Origin: Solirubrobacterales bacterium
GTDB lineage: Bacteria > Actinomycetota > Thermoleophilia > Solirubrobacterales > 70-9
Direction: 5' to 3'
Length of the DNA stretch: 64,000 nucleotides
Assembly (NCBI GenBank): GCA_025450195.1
Contig: JANWHW010000028.1
Location: 1 to 64,000 of the forward strand
Below the pieces are notes generated by a model. That model saw only the letters and a list, made by a program, of their open reading frames with translations, was not told the origin of the DNA and did no database searches. The position numbers and the translations under genes were made by a program. Positions within the stretch are counted from its first letter, which is position 1; the number at the start of each line of letters is the position of its first letter. Positions 48,829-58,884 of this stretch are shown here, in pieces.

Positions 48829-50314
48829 GTCGAGGCTGCTGCTGGCGGCCCTGGTCTTCGTCGTCGGGGCGGCCAGCCTCGGCGCCGAGATCGCCGCCGC
48901 GCGCCTGCTGGCGCCCTACTTCGGCGCCTCGACGATCGTCTGGGCGAACACGATCGGCGTTGTCCTCGTTGCCCTCTCGGTCGGCTACTGGTTCGGCGGG
49001 CGCTTTGCCGACCGCCACCCCCACATGCGCGGTCTCTGCCTGCTCGTCCTCGCGGCGGCATTGCTGATCGCCGTCGTGCCCTTTGCGGCGCGCCCCTTCC
49101 TCGGCTTCTCGGTCGACGCCTTCGACAGCGTTTCGGTCGGCGGCTTCGCCGGCTCCCTCTTCGGGGTGCTGGTGCTGGTCGCGGTGCCGGTCACCCTGCT
49201 CGGCGCCGCCGCCCCGTGGGCGGTGCGGCTCGCGGTGGCCGATGTCGAGGGCTCCGGTGAGGTGGTCGGGCGGCTGTACGCGACCTCGACCGCCGGCTCG
49301 CTGGTCGGCACGATGCTGGCGGCCCTTCTCCTGATCCCTCTGCTGGGCACCCAGCGCACCTTCCTCGTCTTCGCCCTCGCGCTTGCCATCGTCGCGGCGC
49401 TGGGCCTCGGTTGGCGCTTCGCCGCCGTCCCGGCCGCGCTCGCCCTGACCGTCTTGCTGCCGGTCGGCACGATCAAGGCCGCCGACACCGGCCGTGTCCT
49501 CTACGAGACCGAGACGGTCCACGAGTATGCCCGCGTGGTGGAACGGCCCGACGGCGCTCGCGTCCTCGAGCTGAACGAGGGCCAGGCCGTGCACTCCCTC
49601 TATCGCCCGGGCAGCTACCTCACGGGCGACTACTGGGACGGGCACCTCGTCCTGCCCTTCGCCGCCGGGGCAGAGCCGCCGAGGCGGATCGCGATCCTCG
49701 GCAACGGCGCTGGCACCGTGGCCCGCGCCTTCGGCCACTTCTTCCCCCGCACCGCCGTCGACGCGGTCGAGATCGACCCCGAGCTGACCGAGCTGGGACG
49801 GCGCTTCTTCGACCTGCGAAACCCGCGCATGGAGACCTTCACCGAGGACGCCCGGCCGTGGCTGCGCCGCTCGGCCGGAGGCTACGACGCGATCATGGTC
49901 GATGCTTACCGCCAGCCCTACATCCCTTTCTATCTGGCGACGCGCGAGTTCTTCGAGCTGGCCCGCGAGCGCCTCGCGCCGGGCGGCGTTGCGATCGTCA
50001 ACGTCGGCCACCCGGAGGGGAGCACGGAACTGGAGCGTGTCCTGGGCCGGACGATGGCGGCCGCCTTCCCGACCGTGCTGCGCTACCCGATCGAGGACAC
50101 CAACACACTGCTGCTCGCCGGCGAGGCGCCGCTCTCGGCTGCGCGGCTGCGGCGCAGGGCGAACTCGCTCTCTGCGCCACTGGCCCCGCTTGCGATCGAG
50201 GCCGCCGGCTCGCTGTCACCCCGCCTTGCCGGCGGCGAGGTCTACACCGACGATCGCGCCCCCGTCGAGTGGCTCGTCGACTCCTCCCTGCTGGAATACG
50301 CGAATGGCGAGTAA
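48803..50314 (+). CDS. Membrane-fused spermidine synthase-like methyltransferase-fold protein
   Basis: 503 residues from ATG 48803, which lies in another frame near the ctaG end. The first 230 residues contain about seven helices (LLLAALVFVVGAASLGAEIAAARLLAPYFG onward), and the rest is a SpeE-like fold: RRIAILGNGAGTVARAFGHFFPRTAVDAVEIDPELTELGRRFF and YDAIMVDAYRQPYIPFYLATREFFELARERLAPGG. Polyamine synthesis is unproved; many fused members have no known function. It is followed at once by a small ORF. Confidence 0.85.
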   Translation: MSPSATPPESRLLLAALVFVVGAASLGAEIAAARLLAPYFGASTIVWANTIGVVLVALSVGYWFGGRFADRHPHMRGLCLLVLAAALLIAVVPFAARPFLGFSVDAFDSVSVGGFAGSLFGVLVLVAVPVTLLGAAAPWAVRLAVADVEGSGEVVGRLYATSTAGSLVGTMLAALLLIPLLGTQRTFLVFALALAIVAALGLGWRFAAVPAALALTVLLPVGTIKAADTGRVLYETETVHEYARVVERPDGARVLELNEGQAVHSLYRPGSYLTGDYWDGHLVLPFAAGAEPPRRIAILGNGAGTVARAFGHFFPRTAVDAVEIDPELTELGRRFFDLRNPRMETFTEDARPWLRRSAGGYDAIMVDAYRQPYIPFYLATREFFELARERLAPGGVAIVNVGHPEGSTELERVLGRTMAAAFPTVLRYPIEDTNTLLLAGEAPLSAARLRRRANSLSAPLAPLAIEAAGSLSPRLAGGEVYTDDRAPVEWLVDSSLLEYANGE

Positions 50315-50441
50315 CCCCCTGACCCGAGTGCGAGCCTGGCTGGTCACCGGTCCGCTCGGCCGCGGCCTCGCCTTCGCGATCGACTTCGCCCTCGCCCTGC
50401 GCACCATGCTGGCCCAGCGGTTAGGGTCCCGCGCTCGATGA
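50304..50441 (+). CDS. Small amphipathic protein
   Basis: 45 residues. ATG 50304 overlaps the previous stop, and the ORF ends four bases into tig. Sequence NPLTRVRAWLVTGPLGRGLAFAIDFALALRTMLAQRLG suggests one amphipathic or membrane-associated helix. Support is the tight fit between two genes; no family is recognised. Confidence 0.45.
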   Translation: MASNPLTRVRAWLVTGPLGRGLAFAIDFALALRTMLAQRLGSRAR

Positions 50442-51823
50442 AAACCGCCGTCTCAGAGTTGCCCGGCTCGCGCGTCAGCGTCGAGGTTGAGGTTGACGCA
50501 GCCGATGTCGATCGCGGGATGCAGCGCGCGGCGCGCAGCCTGGCTAGGGAGATGCGACTGCCGGGCTTCCGCAAGGGAAAGGCCCCTCCGTCGCTGGTGA
50601 TCCAGCGCCTTGGATTCGCTGCTGTATTCGAAGAGGCGATTCGCGACTCGTTGCCGGAGTGGTTCGAACGCGCTCTGCTCGACTCGGGGGTCGCGGCGGT
50701 TGGAGATCCAGAGATCGAGATCGTTTCGACGCCGGAGGCCCCGGATGAGGCACTCGCATTCAAGTTCGCGATCGGGGTGCGACCGGAGGCCAAGCTCGGC
50801 GACTACAAAGGGTTGGAGGTGGGTCGGGCTGAGCCGGAGGTGCCCGATGACATCGTCGACCGCGAGATCGATCGGGTTCGAACCGGCCTCGCGAGGCTGG
50901 AGCGGGTCGAGCGCGCCGCCGGCAGCGGTGACGTGCTGGTGGTCGATTTCGAGGGCCTGATCGATGACCAAGCTTTCGAGGGCGGCAAGGCAAGCGACTA
51001 CCTACTGGAGCTGGGCGGTGGCCAGCTGATCGAGGGCTTCGAGGAGCAGCTGGCCGGTGTCAGCGCGGGCGACGCTCGGGACGTCAAGGTCACCTTCCCG
51101 ACCGACTACCAGGCGGAGAAGCTCGCGGGGCAGGACGCGGTCTTCGCGGTCGAGGTAAAGGAGGTGCGGGAGAAGGTGCTCCCCGACCTCGACGACGACT
51201 TTGCATCGGAGGCCTCCGAGTTCGACACGCTGGAGGAGTTGCGCAACGACATTCGCGAGCGGCTCTCAGAGGCCGTCGGCAAGCGAATCGAGCAGGACTT
51301 CCGCATCGCCGCCATCGACTCCGCCGCGGAAGCGGCGACCGTTGAGGTGCCCGATGCGCTGGTCGTCGCTCGCGCCGAGGAGCGCTGGGGGCGCGTCGAG
51401 CGACAGCTGGCCGCTCAAGGGATGGATGCGAATGTCTATCTCCAGACGCAGGGGAAATCACGTGAGAGCGTGATCGAGGAGTCCAAAGCCGATGCGCTCC
51501 GCGAGCTGAGGCGTGAGGCGGTGCTGGCGGCGATCGCCGACGAGGAGGGGATCGAGGTCTCCGAGGAGGAGCTGATCGAGGCGCTGGCGCATCCTGCCGA
51601 GCATGAGCGCACAACGCCCGAGAAGCTCTTGGCGCGTCTCCGCGAGAGCGGTCGCGACGCGGTGGTCCGCAATGACATCCGCTTCCAAAAGGCGCTCGAC
51701 GTCGTAGTCGAGGCCGCGAAGCCGATCCCGATCGAGCAGGCCGAGGCGCGAGAGAAGCTATGGACTCCTGAGAAGGAGCGCGAGGCCGCCGGTTCGCTCT
51801 GGACGCCTGACAGCGACTCCTAG
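50438..51823 (+). CDS. tig: Trigger factor
   Basis: 461 residues. N-terminal ribosome-binding domain with LARE(MRL)PGFRKGKAPPSLV (the signature loop about residues 33-48), a central FKBP-like domain (SGDVLVVDFEGLID through GVSAGDARDVKVTFPTDY) and the C-terminal chaperone arm (SEVD-like helices). It binds nascent chains at the ribosome. Followed by clpP, the conserved tig-clpP-clpX order with inserted genes. TAGGGT lies ten bases before the ATG. Confidence 0.95.
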   Translation: MKTAVSELPGSRVSVEVEVDAADVDRGMQRAARSLAREMRLPGFRKGKAPPSLVIQRLGFAAVFEEAIRDSLPEWFERALLDSGVAAVGDPEIEIVSTPEAPDEALAFKFAIGVRPEAKLGDYKGLEVGRAEPEVPDDIVDREIDRVRTGLARLERVERAAGSGDVLVVDFEGLIDDQAFEGGKASDYLLELGGGQLIEGFEEQLAGVSAGDARDVKVTFPTDYQAEKLAGQDAVFAVEVKEVREKVLPDLDDDFASEASEFDTLEELRNDIRERLSEAVGKRIEQDFRIAAIDSAAEAATVEVPDALVVARAEERWGRVERQLAAQGMDANVYLQTQGKSRESVIEESKADALRELRREAVLAAIADEEGIEVSEEELIEALAHPAEHERTTPEKLLARLRESGRDAVVRNDIRFQKALDVVVEAAKPIPIEQAEAREKLWTPEKEREAAGSLWTPDSDS

Positions 51824-51892
51824 CGCGCCCAATCTGCTTGGGGAACGGCTTCTTCGGCGAGTCCGGACGCCGGAAGAAAAGAGCTGCTGGCA

Positions 51893-52516
51893 GTGGCCGA
51901 CCGGGACATGCACTTCTATAGAGTGCCGGCCATGAGCCCCCTGGTTCCAATGGTTGTCGAGCAGACCTCGCGCGGCGAGCGCTCCTTCGACATCTACTCG
52001 CGCCTGCTCAACGAGCGCATCATCTTCCTCGGCACTGAGGTCACCCAGGACATCGCCAACCTGATCGTGGCTCAGCTGCTGCACCTGGAGTCCGAGGACC
52101 CGGAGAAGGACATCAGCCTCTACATCAACTCCCCGGGAGGCTCCGTCTACTCGGGCCTGGCGATCTACGACACGATGCAGTTCATCAAGCCCGACATTCA
52201 CACGATTTGCGTTGGGATCGCGATGAGCATGGGAGCTCTGCTGTTGGCGGGAGGCACCGCGGGCAAGCGGATGTCGCTGCCCAACTCGAAGATCCTCATT
52301 CACCAGGTGTCCTCGGGCTTCCAGGGCCAGGCGACCGACATCGAGATCCACGCCAAAGAGATCATCGACGTCCGCCGCCGCCTCGACGAGATCCTTGCCA
52401 AGCACACCGGCCAGTCCTTCGAGAAGGTCACGAATGACACCGATCGCGATTACTTCATGAGCGCGGAGGAGGCGAAGGAGTACAACCTCGTCGACCGCGT
52501 GATCGAGCATCACTGA
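51893..52516 (+). CDS. clpP: ATP-dependent Clp protease proteolytic subunit
   Basis: 207 residues. Catalytic triad Ser in [15 protein letters not shown], His in [24 protein letters not shown], Asp further on in [19 protein letters not shown]. The usual GQAASMG is GIAMSMG here. Processing after the N-terminal region is expected. Forms the 14-subunit barrel with ClpX (54768). Starts upstream of the [26 protein letters not shown] segment. Followed by the 109-bp inverted repeat. Confidence 0.96.
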   Translation: MADRDMHFYRVPAMSPLVPMVVEQTSRGERSFDIYSRLLNERIIFLGTEVTQDIANLIVAQLLHLESEDPEKDISLYINSPGGSVYSGLAIYDTMQFIKPDIHTICVGIAMSMGALLLAGGTAGKRMSLPNSKILIHQVSSGFQGQATDIEIHAKEIIDVRRRLDEILAKHTGQSFEKVTNDTDRDYFMSAEEAKEYNLVDRVIEHH

Positions 52517-52519
52517 GCA

Positions 52520-52628
52520 CCGATTCCGGTAGGGGTTCCGCTTAACTTTTGTGCAGGGCAGTGGAACGGCTGGTGCCCGAAGCGAGGTGCGCAAAAAGTG
52601 CAAGACGCTTCACCCCCACAGGAATCGG
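52520..52628. repeat. Roughly 110-bp inverted repeat, copy 1 (after clpP)
   Basis: The outer arms CCGATTCC (52520-52527) and GGAATCGG (52621-52628) pair; the inner ACTTTT...GCGCAAAAAGT pair; and GTGCAAGACGCTTCACCCCC (52598-52617) matches the copy at 61443-61559 and a half-copy at 61577. It starts four bases after the clpP stop and overlaps the beginning of the M23 peptidase gene. Confidence 0.7.
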
Positions 52629-53127
52629 CGCGCTTCTTGCGCTTGTAGCTCTCGCGGCGCCAACAGCCTCAGCAACGATTTCAAGTCACGATGGCGGTAC
52701 GGCCTACTACGCCCATGTCTTCCCGGTGCAGGGGCCGCACTGGGCGCGAGGCTCGATTGGCCAGTTCGGCGCTCCGCGCAGCGGCGGGCGGACGCACGAA
52801 GGCTACGACGTCGTTGCCCCCTGTCGCACGCCGCTGGTGTCTGCGGCTACGGGCAGAGTCCGTCGCAGTGGCTTTGACCCGGTCCTCTATGGCAACTACT
52901 TGCTGATCCACGGACAGGGCGAGCGCCGCAGCTACTTCTACGCCCACCTACGCCGCCCGGCGGCGCTCTCCCGCGGCGAGCGCGTCTGGGCGGGCCAGCG
53001 GGTCGGTGCGGTGGGTGATACCGGCAATGCGCGCACCGTCGGCTGCCATCTGCACTTCGAGATCCACCTCAACGGCCATCCGATCGACCCCGAGCCCGCC
53101 TTGCGCCGCTGGGACCCCTACAGCTAG
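52573..53127 (+). CDS. M23-family metallopeptidase (LytM domain)
   Basis: 184 residues from GTG 52573; TTG 52549 and GTG 52561 are alternatives, all inside the repeat. Signal peptide core GALLALVALAAPTASA. The peptidase domain has the zinc site His in THEGYDVVAPC (HxxxD) and GCHLHFEIHLNG (HxH), as in LytM endopeptidases that cleave peptidoglycan bridges. Probably exported. Its neighbours are clpP and a PH-domain membrane protein. Confidence 0.85.
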   Translation: MPEARCAKSARRFTPTGIGALLALVALAAPTASATISSHDGGTAYYAHVFPVQGPHWARGSIGQFGAPRSGGRTHEGYDVVAPCRTPLVSAATGRVRRSGFDPVLYGNYLLIHGQGERRSYFYAHLRRPAALSRGERVWAGQRVGAVGDTGNARTVGCHLHFEIHLNGHPIDPEPALRRWDPYS

Positions 53128-53179
53128 CAATTCATCCGGTACTCAAGCTCGCCGCCGCTCGTCCGATACAAGCTCGGAC

Positions 53180-54088
53180 GTGACCGCTTCCGAAGAGCAG
53201 ACCGTCCTTGCCGAGGAAAGGACAGTTCTGAGCAAAGAAAGGACCGATCTGTCGGGCGGTGTACTGGAGCACGCCGTTCCCACTGGCATCGAGGTTGTTC
53301 CCGGGACTTGGATGAGAAAGCGCGGGCCGGCAATCTGGCTCGGCGCCCCGGTCCTCGCGGTGATCGGGCTGTTCTTCGCCGCTGGGGTCATCTTCGCTCC
53401 CATGGACGCCTCACCGGGCGAATCGATCGGCACGTTGGTGGCTGTGGAGTTGATGTTGATCGCCATCGCCGCGTTGTTCATTACCGCCGCGGTGAGAATG
53501 GCTCGCGCTGGATTGCGGATCTCCGCCCAGGGCGTCTCGCTCAGAGGTGTGCTTCGCACTTGGAACCTCTCCCTGGCAGAGGTGGAGCAATTCGTGCCGG
53601 GGACCTTCTCCTCCGGTCTCGTTCGCAGCGATATAGGCGTGAAACTGGCACAGCGCCAGGGCAACGACCTGATCGTCTGGGCGATGCGGGGCTCGGCTCC
53701 CAGCAGCGGGGACAAGCTCGAGGCCGCATTGACCGAGCTCCAACCGCTTTGCGACGAACTGAACGAGCTCCTGTACTCAATGCGGGGGGAGAGGCTCGAC
53801 CGATCCAAGCTCGCGAACGAACAACTATTAACCCAGGCCGACGCGGATTCCGCCTACCGCGCGGCACGGCTCGCGATGATTCGCTCGACCGTGGGGCTCG
53901 TCGCGGTCGTCGCGGCGATGGCCTTGCTCGGCTCCGGCCCCTGGCGGTGGCATCTCGGGGTCCTCGCTCTCTGGGTGTGCATCGGCGTGCCGGTCTCCTT
54001 GCTCTCGCACCGACGTGAGCTCGATGCGAAAGTCCGCGCGGGAGAGAAAGCGCTCGGCAAGAACGACGTGCCGCCACCGCCATCCTGA
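53180..54088 (+). CDS. PH-domain-like membrane protein
   Basis: 302 residues from GTG 53180. A seven-residue tandem near the N-terminus (TVLAEERTVLSKERTDLS) is followed by two helices (LGAPVLAVIGLFFAAGVIF, VAVELMLIAIAALFITAA), a bacterial PH-like domain (RISAQGVSLRGVLRTWNLSLAEVEQFVPG...LIVWAMRGSAPS), and two C-terminal helices (LVAVVAAMALLGSG, LGVLALWVCIGVPVSLL). Function unknown. Confidence 0.7.
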   Translation: MTASEEQTVLAEERTVLSKERTDLSGGVLEHAVPTGIEVVPGTWMRKRGPAIWLGAPVLAVIGLFFAAGVIFAPMDASPGESIGTLVAVELMLIAIAALFITAAVRMARAGLRISAQGVSLRGVLRTWNLSLAEVEQFVPGTFSSGLVRSDIGVKLAQRQGNDLIVWAMRGSAPSSGDKLEAALTELQPLCDELNELLYSMRGERLDRSKLANEQLLTQADADSAYRAARLAMIRSTVGLVAVVAAMALLGSGPWRWHLGVLALWVCIGVPVSLLSHRRELDAKVRAGEKALGKNDVPPPPS

Positions 54089-54154
54089 AGCCGTTACAGA
54101 TCCAACACCCGTTGTGCTCGCTCCATATGGGCGAACGCAAAACAGGAGCCCAGC

Positions 54155-54610
54155 TCAGAGGTCCAGCTCGTACTCGATCCAGGTGGTGCGCTCGGCGCCG
54201 GTCGAGTCGTAGAGGCGCTGGGCGGCCAGGTTGTCGGGGGCGGTTGCCCACTCGAGATGATGGGCGCCGCGATCTCGGGTAACGGCGGCGCTGGCGTCGA
54301 TCAGAGCCCGGCCGATGCCTTTCCCCCGGCTGCCCTCCTCGACGTAGAGGTCGTTCATCAGGACTGTCTCGGCAGGGACAAGCGACGTGAAGTGCCAGTA
54401 GAGGCAGGCGTAGCCAACCAGCTGGCCCTCACGCCAGGCACCCAGCAGCATGCCGTCATCGCTGGGCGCCACAAACCGTGAGAAGAAGGCCCGGTTCCGG
54501 TTGTCATCGATGTCGGTGGCTTCGTAGAAGCGCTGATAGTTGGCGATCATCGGCAGCAGCACCCCCAGCTGCTCGATTGAAACCGGCTCGACCCGAACGT
54601 CGCCCGTCAT
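54155..54610 (-). CDS. GNAT family N-acetyltransferase
   Basis: 151 residues. VLMNDLYVEEGSRGKGIGRALIDASAAV is the acetyl-CoA-binding core and AAQRLYDSTGAERTTWIEYEL the end, close to the diamine/YhdF-type GNATs. It lies between the PH gene and clpX on the opposite strand and has no clear substrate. Confidence 0.88.
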   Translation of the reverse strand: MTGDVRVEPVSIEQLGVLLPMIANYQRFYEATDIDDNRNRAFFSRFVAPSDDGMLLGAWREGQLVGYACLYWHFTSLVPAETVLMNDLYVEEGSRGKGIGRALIDASAAVTRDRGAHHLEWATAPDNLAAQRLYDSTGAERTTWIEYELDL

Positions 54611-54751
54611 CGGGCCACGGTATCGCGACGCAAGCCGTCAATCAGAGGAAGGGACTGCGCGGGCCGCGAAGTAAACGACGACACCGACAGGCCGGGTTGT
54701 TGCTCCGTCTAAGCTTTTGGGGCGCGACGCCGGTAGGCAGCTACCGCCCCG

Positions 54752-54758
54752 CAAGGAG
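54752..54758 (+). promoter_or_regulatory. Ribosome site that fixes the clpX start
   Basis: AAGGAGG at 54753-54759 lies eight or so bases before CTG 54768 and inside the longer TTG-initiated frame. Confidence 0.5.
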
Positions 54759-54767
54759 GGGATTTCG

Positions 54768-56054
<1,287 letters not shown>

Positions 56055-56058
56055 CCCC

Positions 56059-56169
56059 GGTGGAGGGTCGAACGGCCCTCCCCCGGGGGCCGTTGCGCAG
56101 CAGATCGTTGTCAAAGATTTGATGCGTGGTCCCTAAGCCTCTGTAAGAGGGCCGTTCGACCTCTGCACC
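56059..56169 (+). promoter_or_regulatory. Long inverted repeat between clpX and valS
   Basis: Left arm 56059-56080 and right arm 56147-56169 pair along GGTCGAACGGCCCTC / GAGGGCCGTTCGACC, with a mismatched end. The left arm also forms CCCCCGGGGG (56080-56089). Possible terminator or valS leader structure. No T-box element (AGGGTGGNACCGCG) is seen. Confidence 0.55.
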
Positions 56170-56183
56170 GGGCGCTTGGCATC

Positions 56184-56189
56184 TAGACT
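56184..56189 (+). promoter_or_regulatory. -10 box before valS
   Basis: TAGACT seven bases from the ATG at 56197. Confidence 0.45.
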
Positions 56190-56196
56190 CGCCGCG

Positions 56197-58884
56197 ATGA
56201 CTGGCGGCGACCGCAAGGGGCTTGAGGAAACGACCCGTTACGACCCTGCCGAGGTCGAGCGGCGGGTGTTCGACGAATGGATCGAGGGCGGTTACTTCCA
56301 CCCCTCGGCCGATGGCACGCCCGAGGAGAACTTCTCGGTGGCGATCCCGCCACCGAACGTGACCGGCGCCCTGCATATGGGGCACGCGCTGAATGGCTCG
56401 ATGCAGGACGCGCTGGTTCGGCTAAACCGAATGCGCGGCCGTAACACCCTGTGGGTGCTCGGCACCGACCACGCCGGCATCGCCACCCAGGCGGTGGTCG
56501 AGAAGATGCTGAGGGAGGAGGGCATCTCGCGCCAGGAGCTCGGCCGCGAGGCGTTCGTCGAGCGGGTCTGGGCCTGGAAGGAGGAGTACGGGTCTCGCAT
56601 CGTCGAGCAGTACAAGCGGCTCGGCGCTTCCTGCGATTACGAGCGTGAGCGCTTCACCCTGGACGAGGGCTACGTGCGAGCCGTCTACCGCGTCTTCAAG
56701 CGGCTCTATGACAAGGGCTACATCTACCGCGACAACTACATGGTCAACTGGGACCCCGGCTCGCACTCGGCGATCTCCGATCTCGAGGTCGAGAACCGCG
56801 AGGTCGAGGACGTGCTCTATTCGATCGACTATCCGGTTGAGGGTTCCGACCGCGTCCTAACCGTCGCCACGGTGAGGCCGGAGACGATGCTGGCGGACAC
56901 GGCGGTGGCGGTCAGCCCCGACGATGAGCGCTACGCCGACCTGGTCGGCAAGCACTGCGTGTTGCCGTTGGTCGGTCGCCGCCTGCCGATCATCGCCGAC
57001 GAGCACGTCGACCCCGAGTTCGGCACCGGGGCGCTGAAGATCACCCCCGGCCACGATCCCAACGACTTCGAGATCGGCCGCAAGCATGGGCTTGAGGAGA
57101 TCGGCGTGATCGGCCCTGACGGGCGAATGACCGAGGAGGCGGGGGAGAGGTTCGCCGGCCTCACCGCCGCCGAGGCGCAGGAGGCGGTCGTCGCGGCCCT
57201 GCGCGAGGAGGGCCTGCTGCGCGCCGAGGAGCCCTACGTCCACTCGGTCCCCTTCTCTCATCGCTCCGGCGAGCGGATCGAGCCGCTGATCTCGCTGCAG
57301 TGGTTCTGCAGGATGGATGAGCTGGCGAAGCCGGCGATCGAGGTGGTCGAACGCGACGAGGTGCGGATAACCCCGCCGCAGTGGAAGCGCGTCTACCTCG
57401 ACTGGATGCGCGAGATCCGCCCCTGGTGCATCTCGCGCCAGCTCTGGTGGGGGCACCGGATCCCGGTCTGGTACTGCGATGCCTGCGAGGAGACCTACGT
57501 CGCGGAGCAGGCGCCCGAGCGCTGTGGCGCCTGCGGCGGGGAGCTGCGCCAGGAGGAGGACGTTCTCGACACCTGGTTCAGCTCGGCGATCTGGCCTTTC
57601 GCGACGCTCGGCTGGCCTGAGGACACCCCCGAGCTGCGCGCCTTCTACCCGACCAGCTTCCTCACCACGGCGCGCGAGATCCTCTTTCTCTGGGTGGCGC
57701 GGATGATCATGACCGGGATCGAGTTCCCCGGCGACATCCCCTTTCGCGACGTCTACGTGCACTCGGTGATCCAGGCCCGCGACGGGCGGCGGATGTCGAA
57801 GAGCCTCGGCACGGGGATCGACCCGCTGGAGGAGATCGAGGTCCATGGCGCCGACGCGCTCCGCTTCGGGTTGCTGGCGATGTCCTCCACCCAAGACGTC
57901 CGCTACTCCGACGCCAAGGTCCAGCAGGGAGCGGACCTGGCCAACAAGCTCTTCAACGCAAGCCGACTGATTTTGCTGAATTGCAAATTCGAGCAAAGTC
58001 AATCGGACGCCAATGCGCCGCAGGGCCAAGCCCCTGCGGCGGTTGATGGCGGGACGCCGCGACCCGAATCAAACCGGCTCGAGGACCGGTGGATCCTCTC
58101 GCGATTGGAGCAGACGATCGCCTCCGTCACCGCCAGGTTGGAGGAATACGACTTCGCCCACGCCGTGCAGGAGGCCTACTCGTTCTTTTGGTCGGAGCTG
58201 TGCGACTGGTACCTGGAGATCGCCAAGCCCCGGCTGTATGAGGGCGAGGCCGACGTCTCGGCGATCCTTCTCTGGGCACTGGAGCGCATGCTTGGCCTGC
58301 TGCACCCGATCATGCCGTTCGTCACCGAGGAGATCTGGTCCTATCACCCTGCACGACAGGGCCACCTGGTTGTCCACGCGTTCCCGAAGGCCGAGGAGTC
58401 CTTGATGGACGCTGAGGCCGAGCGGGAGATGCAGGTCGGTATCGAGCTCACCCGTCGCCTGCGGGCCTGGCGCGATCTTGTCGAGGCACCGGCCGCGACG
58501 ATCCTTCAGGGCCGCGCCGAGGGGGCCGAGCCGCAGGAGTTCGTCGGCCGCCTTGCCCGCTTCGAGTTCACCGAAGACACACCCGATCGGCTTCGCTCCG
58601 GTCACGATGAATCAGATATGCACGCTCCCTCCCCTCCGCCTCATGGCGGAGACCCCATCGCCACAGTTGGGCCGGTCAAGGTGCTGGCCTCTGCTGAGGT
58701 TGATGGCGAGGCAGTCCGTTCCCGCCTTGAGGCGCGACGAGAGGAGTTGCGCTCCGAGGTGGCCCGGGGGGAGGGAAAGCTTTCCAACGAGAAGTTCGTG
58801 GCGAAGGCCCCTGCCGACGTCGTCGAGGAGGAGCGCAAGAAGCTCGAGCGCTATCGCGCTGAGCTGGAGGAGCTGTCGGAATAG
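56197..58884 (+). CDS. valS: Valyl-tRNA synthetase
   Basis: 895 residues from ATG 56197 (TTG 56176 is an alternative). Class I signatures are PPPNVTGALHMGHALN (HIGH-like) and GRRMSKSLGTGIDPLE (KMSKS). Editing domain in the middle (VRPETMLADTAVAVSPDDERY), anticodon domain, and the C-terminal coiled coil from GEAVRSRLEARREEL. There is a low-complexity insert (QSDANAPQGQAPAAVDGGTP) of about 25 residues near residue 605. Attaches valine to tRNA-Val. Confidence 0.96.
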   Translation: MTGGDRKGLEETTRYDPAEVERRVFDEWIEGGYFHPSADGTPEENFSVAIPPPNVTGALHMGHALNGSMQDALVRLNRMRGRNTLWVLGTDHAGIATQAVVEKMLREEGISRQELGREAFVERVWAWKEEYGSRIVEQYKRLGASCDYERERFTLDEGYVRAVYRVFKRLYDKGYIYRDNYMVNWDPGSHSAISDLEVENREVEDVLYSIDYPVEGSDRVLTVATVRPETMLADTAVAVSPDDERYADLVGKHCVLPLVGRRLPIIADEHVDPEFGTGALKITPGHDPNDFEIGRKHGLEEIGVIGPDGRMTEEAGERFAGLTAAEAQEAVVAALREEGLLRAEEPYVHSVPFSHRSGERIEPLISLQWFCRMDELAKPAIEVVERDEVRITPPQWKRVYLDWMREIRPWCISRQLWWGHRIPVWYCDACEETYVAEQAPERCGACGGELRQEEDVLDTWFSSAIWPFATLGWPEDTPELRAFYPTSFLTTAREILFLWVARMIMTGIEFPGDIPFRDVYVHSVIQARDGRRMSKSLGTGIDPLEEIEVHGADALRFGLLAMSSTQDVRYSDAKVQQGADLANKLFNASRLILLNCKFEQSQSDANAPQGQAPAAVDGGTPRPESNRLEDRWILSRLEQTIASVTARLEEYDFAHAVQEAYSFFWSELCDWYLEIAKPRLYEGEADVSAILLWALERMLGLLHPIMPFVTEEIWSYHPARQGHLVVHAFPKAEESLMDAEAEREMQVGIELTRRLRAWRDLVEAPAATILQGRAEGAEPQEFVGRLARFEFTEDTPDRLRSGHDESDMHAPSPPPHGGDPIATVGPVKVLASAEVDGEAVRSRLEARREELRSEVARGEGKLSNEKFVAKAPADVVEEERKKLERYRAELEELSE

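Noticed and set aside
56059-56196. T-box riboswitch controlling valS
   Set aside because: The hallmark AGGGTGGNACCGCG-type sequence and a stem I specifier loop are not visible; only a long inverted repeat is present.
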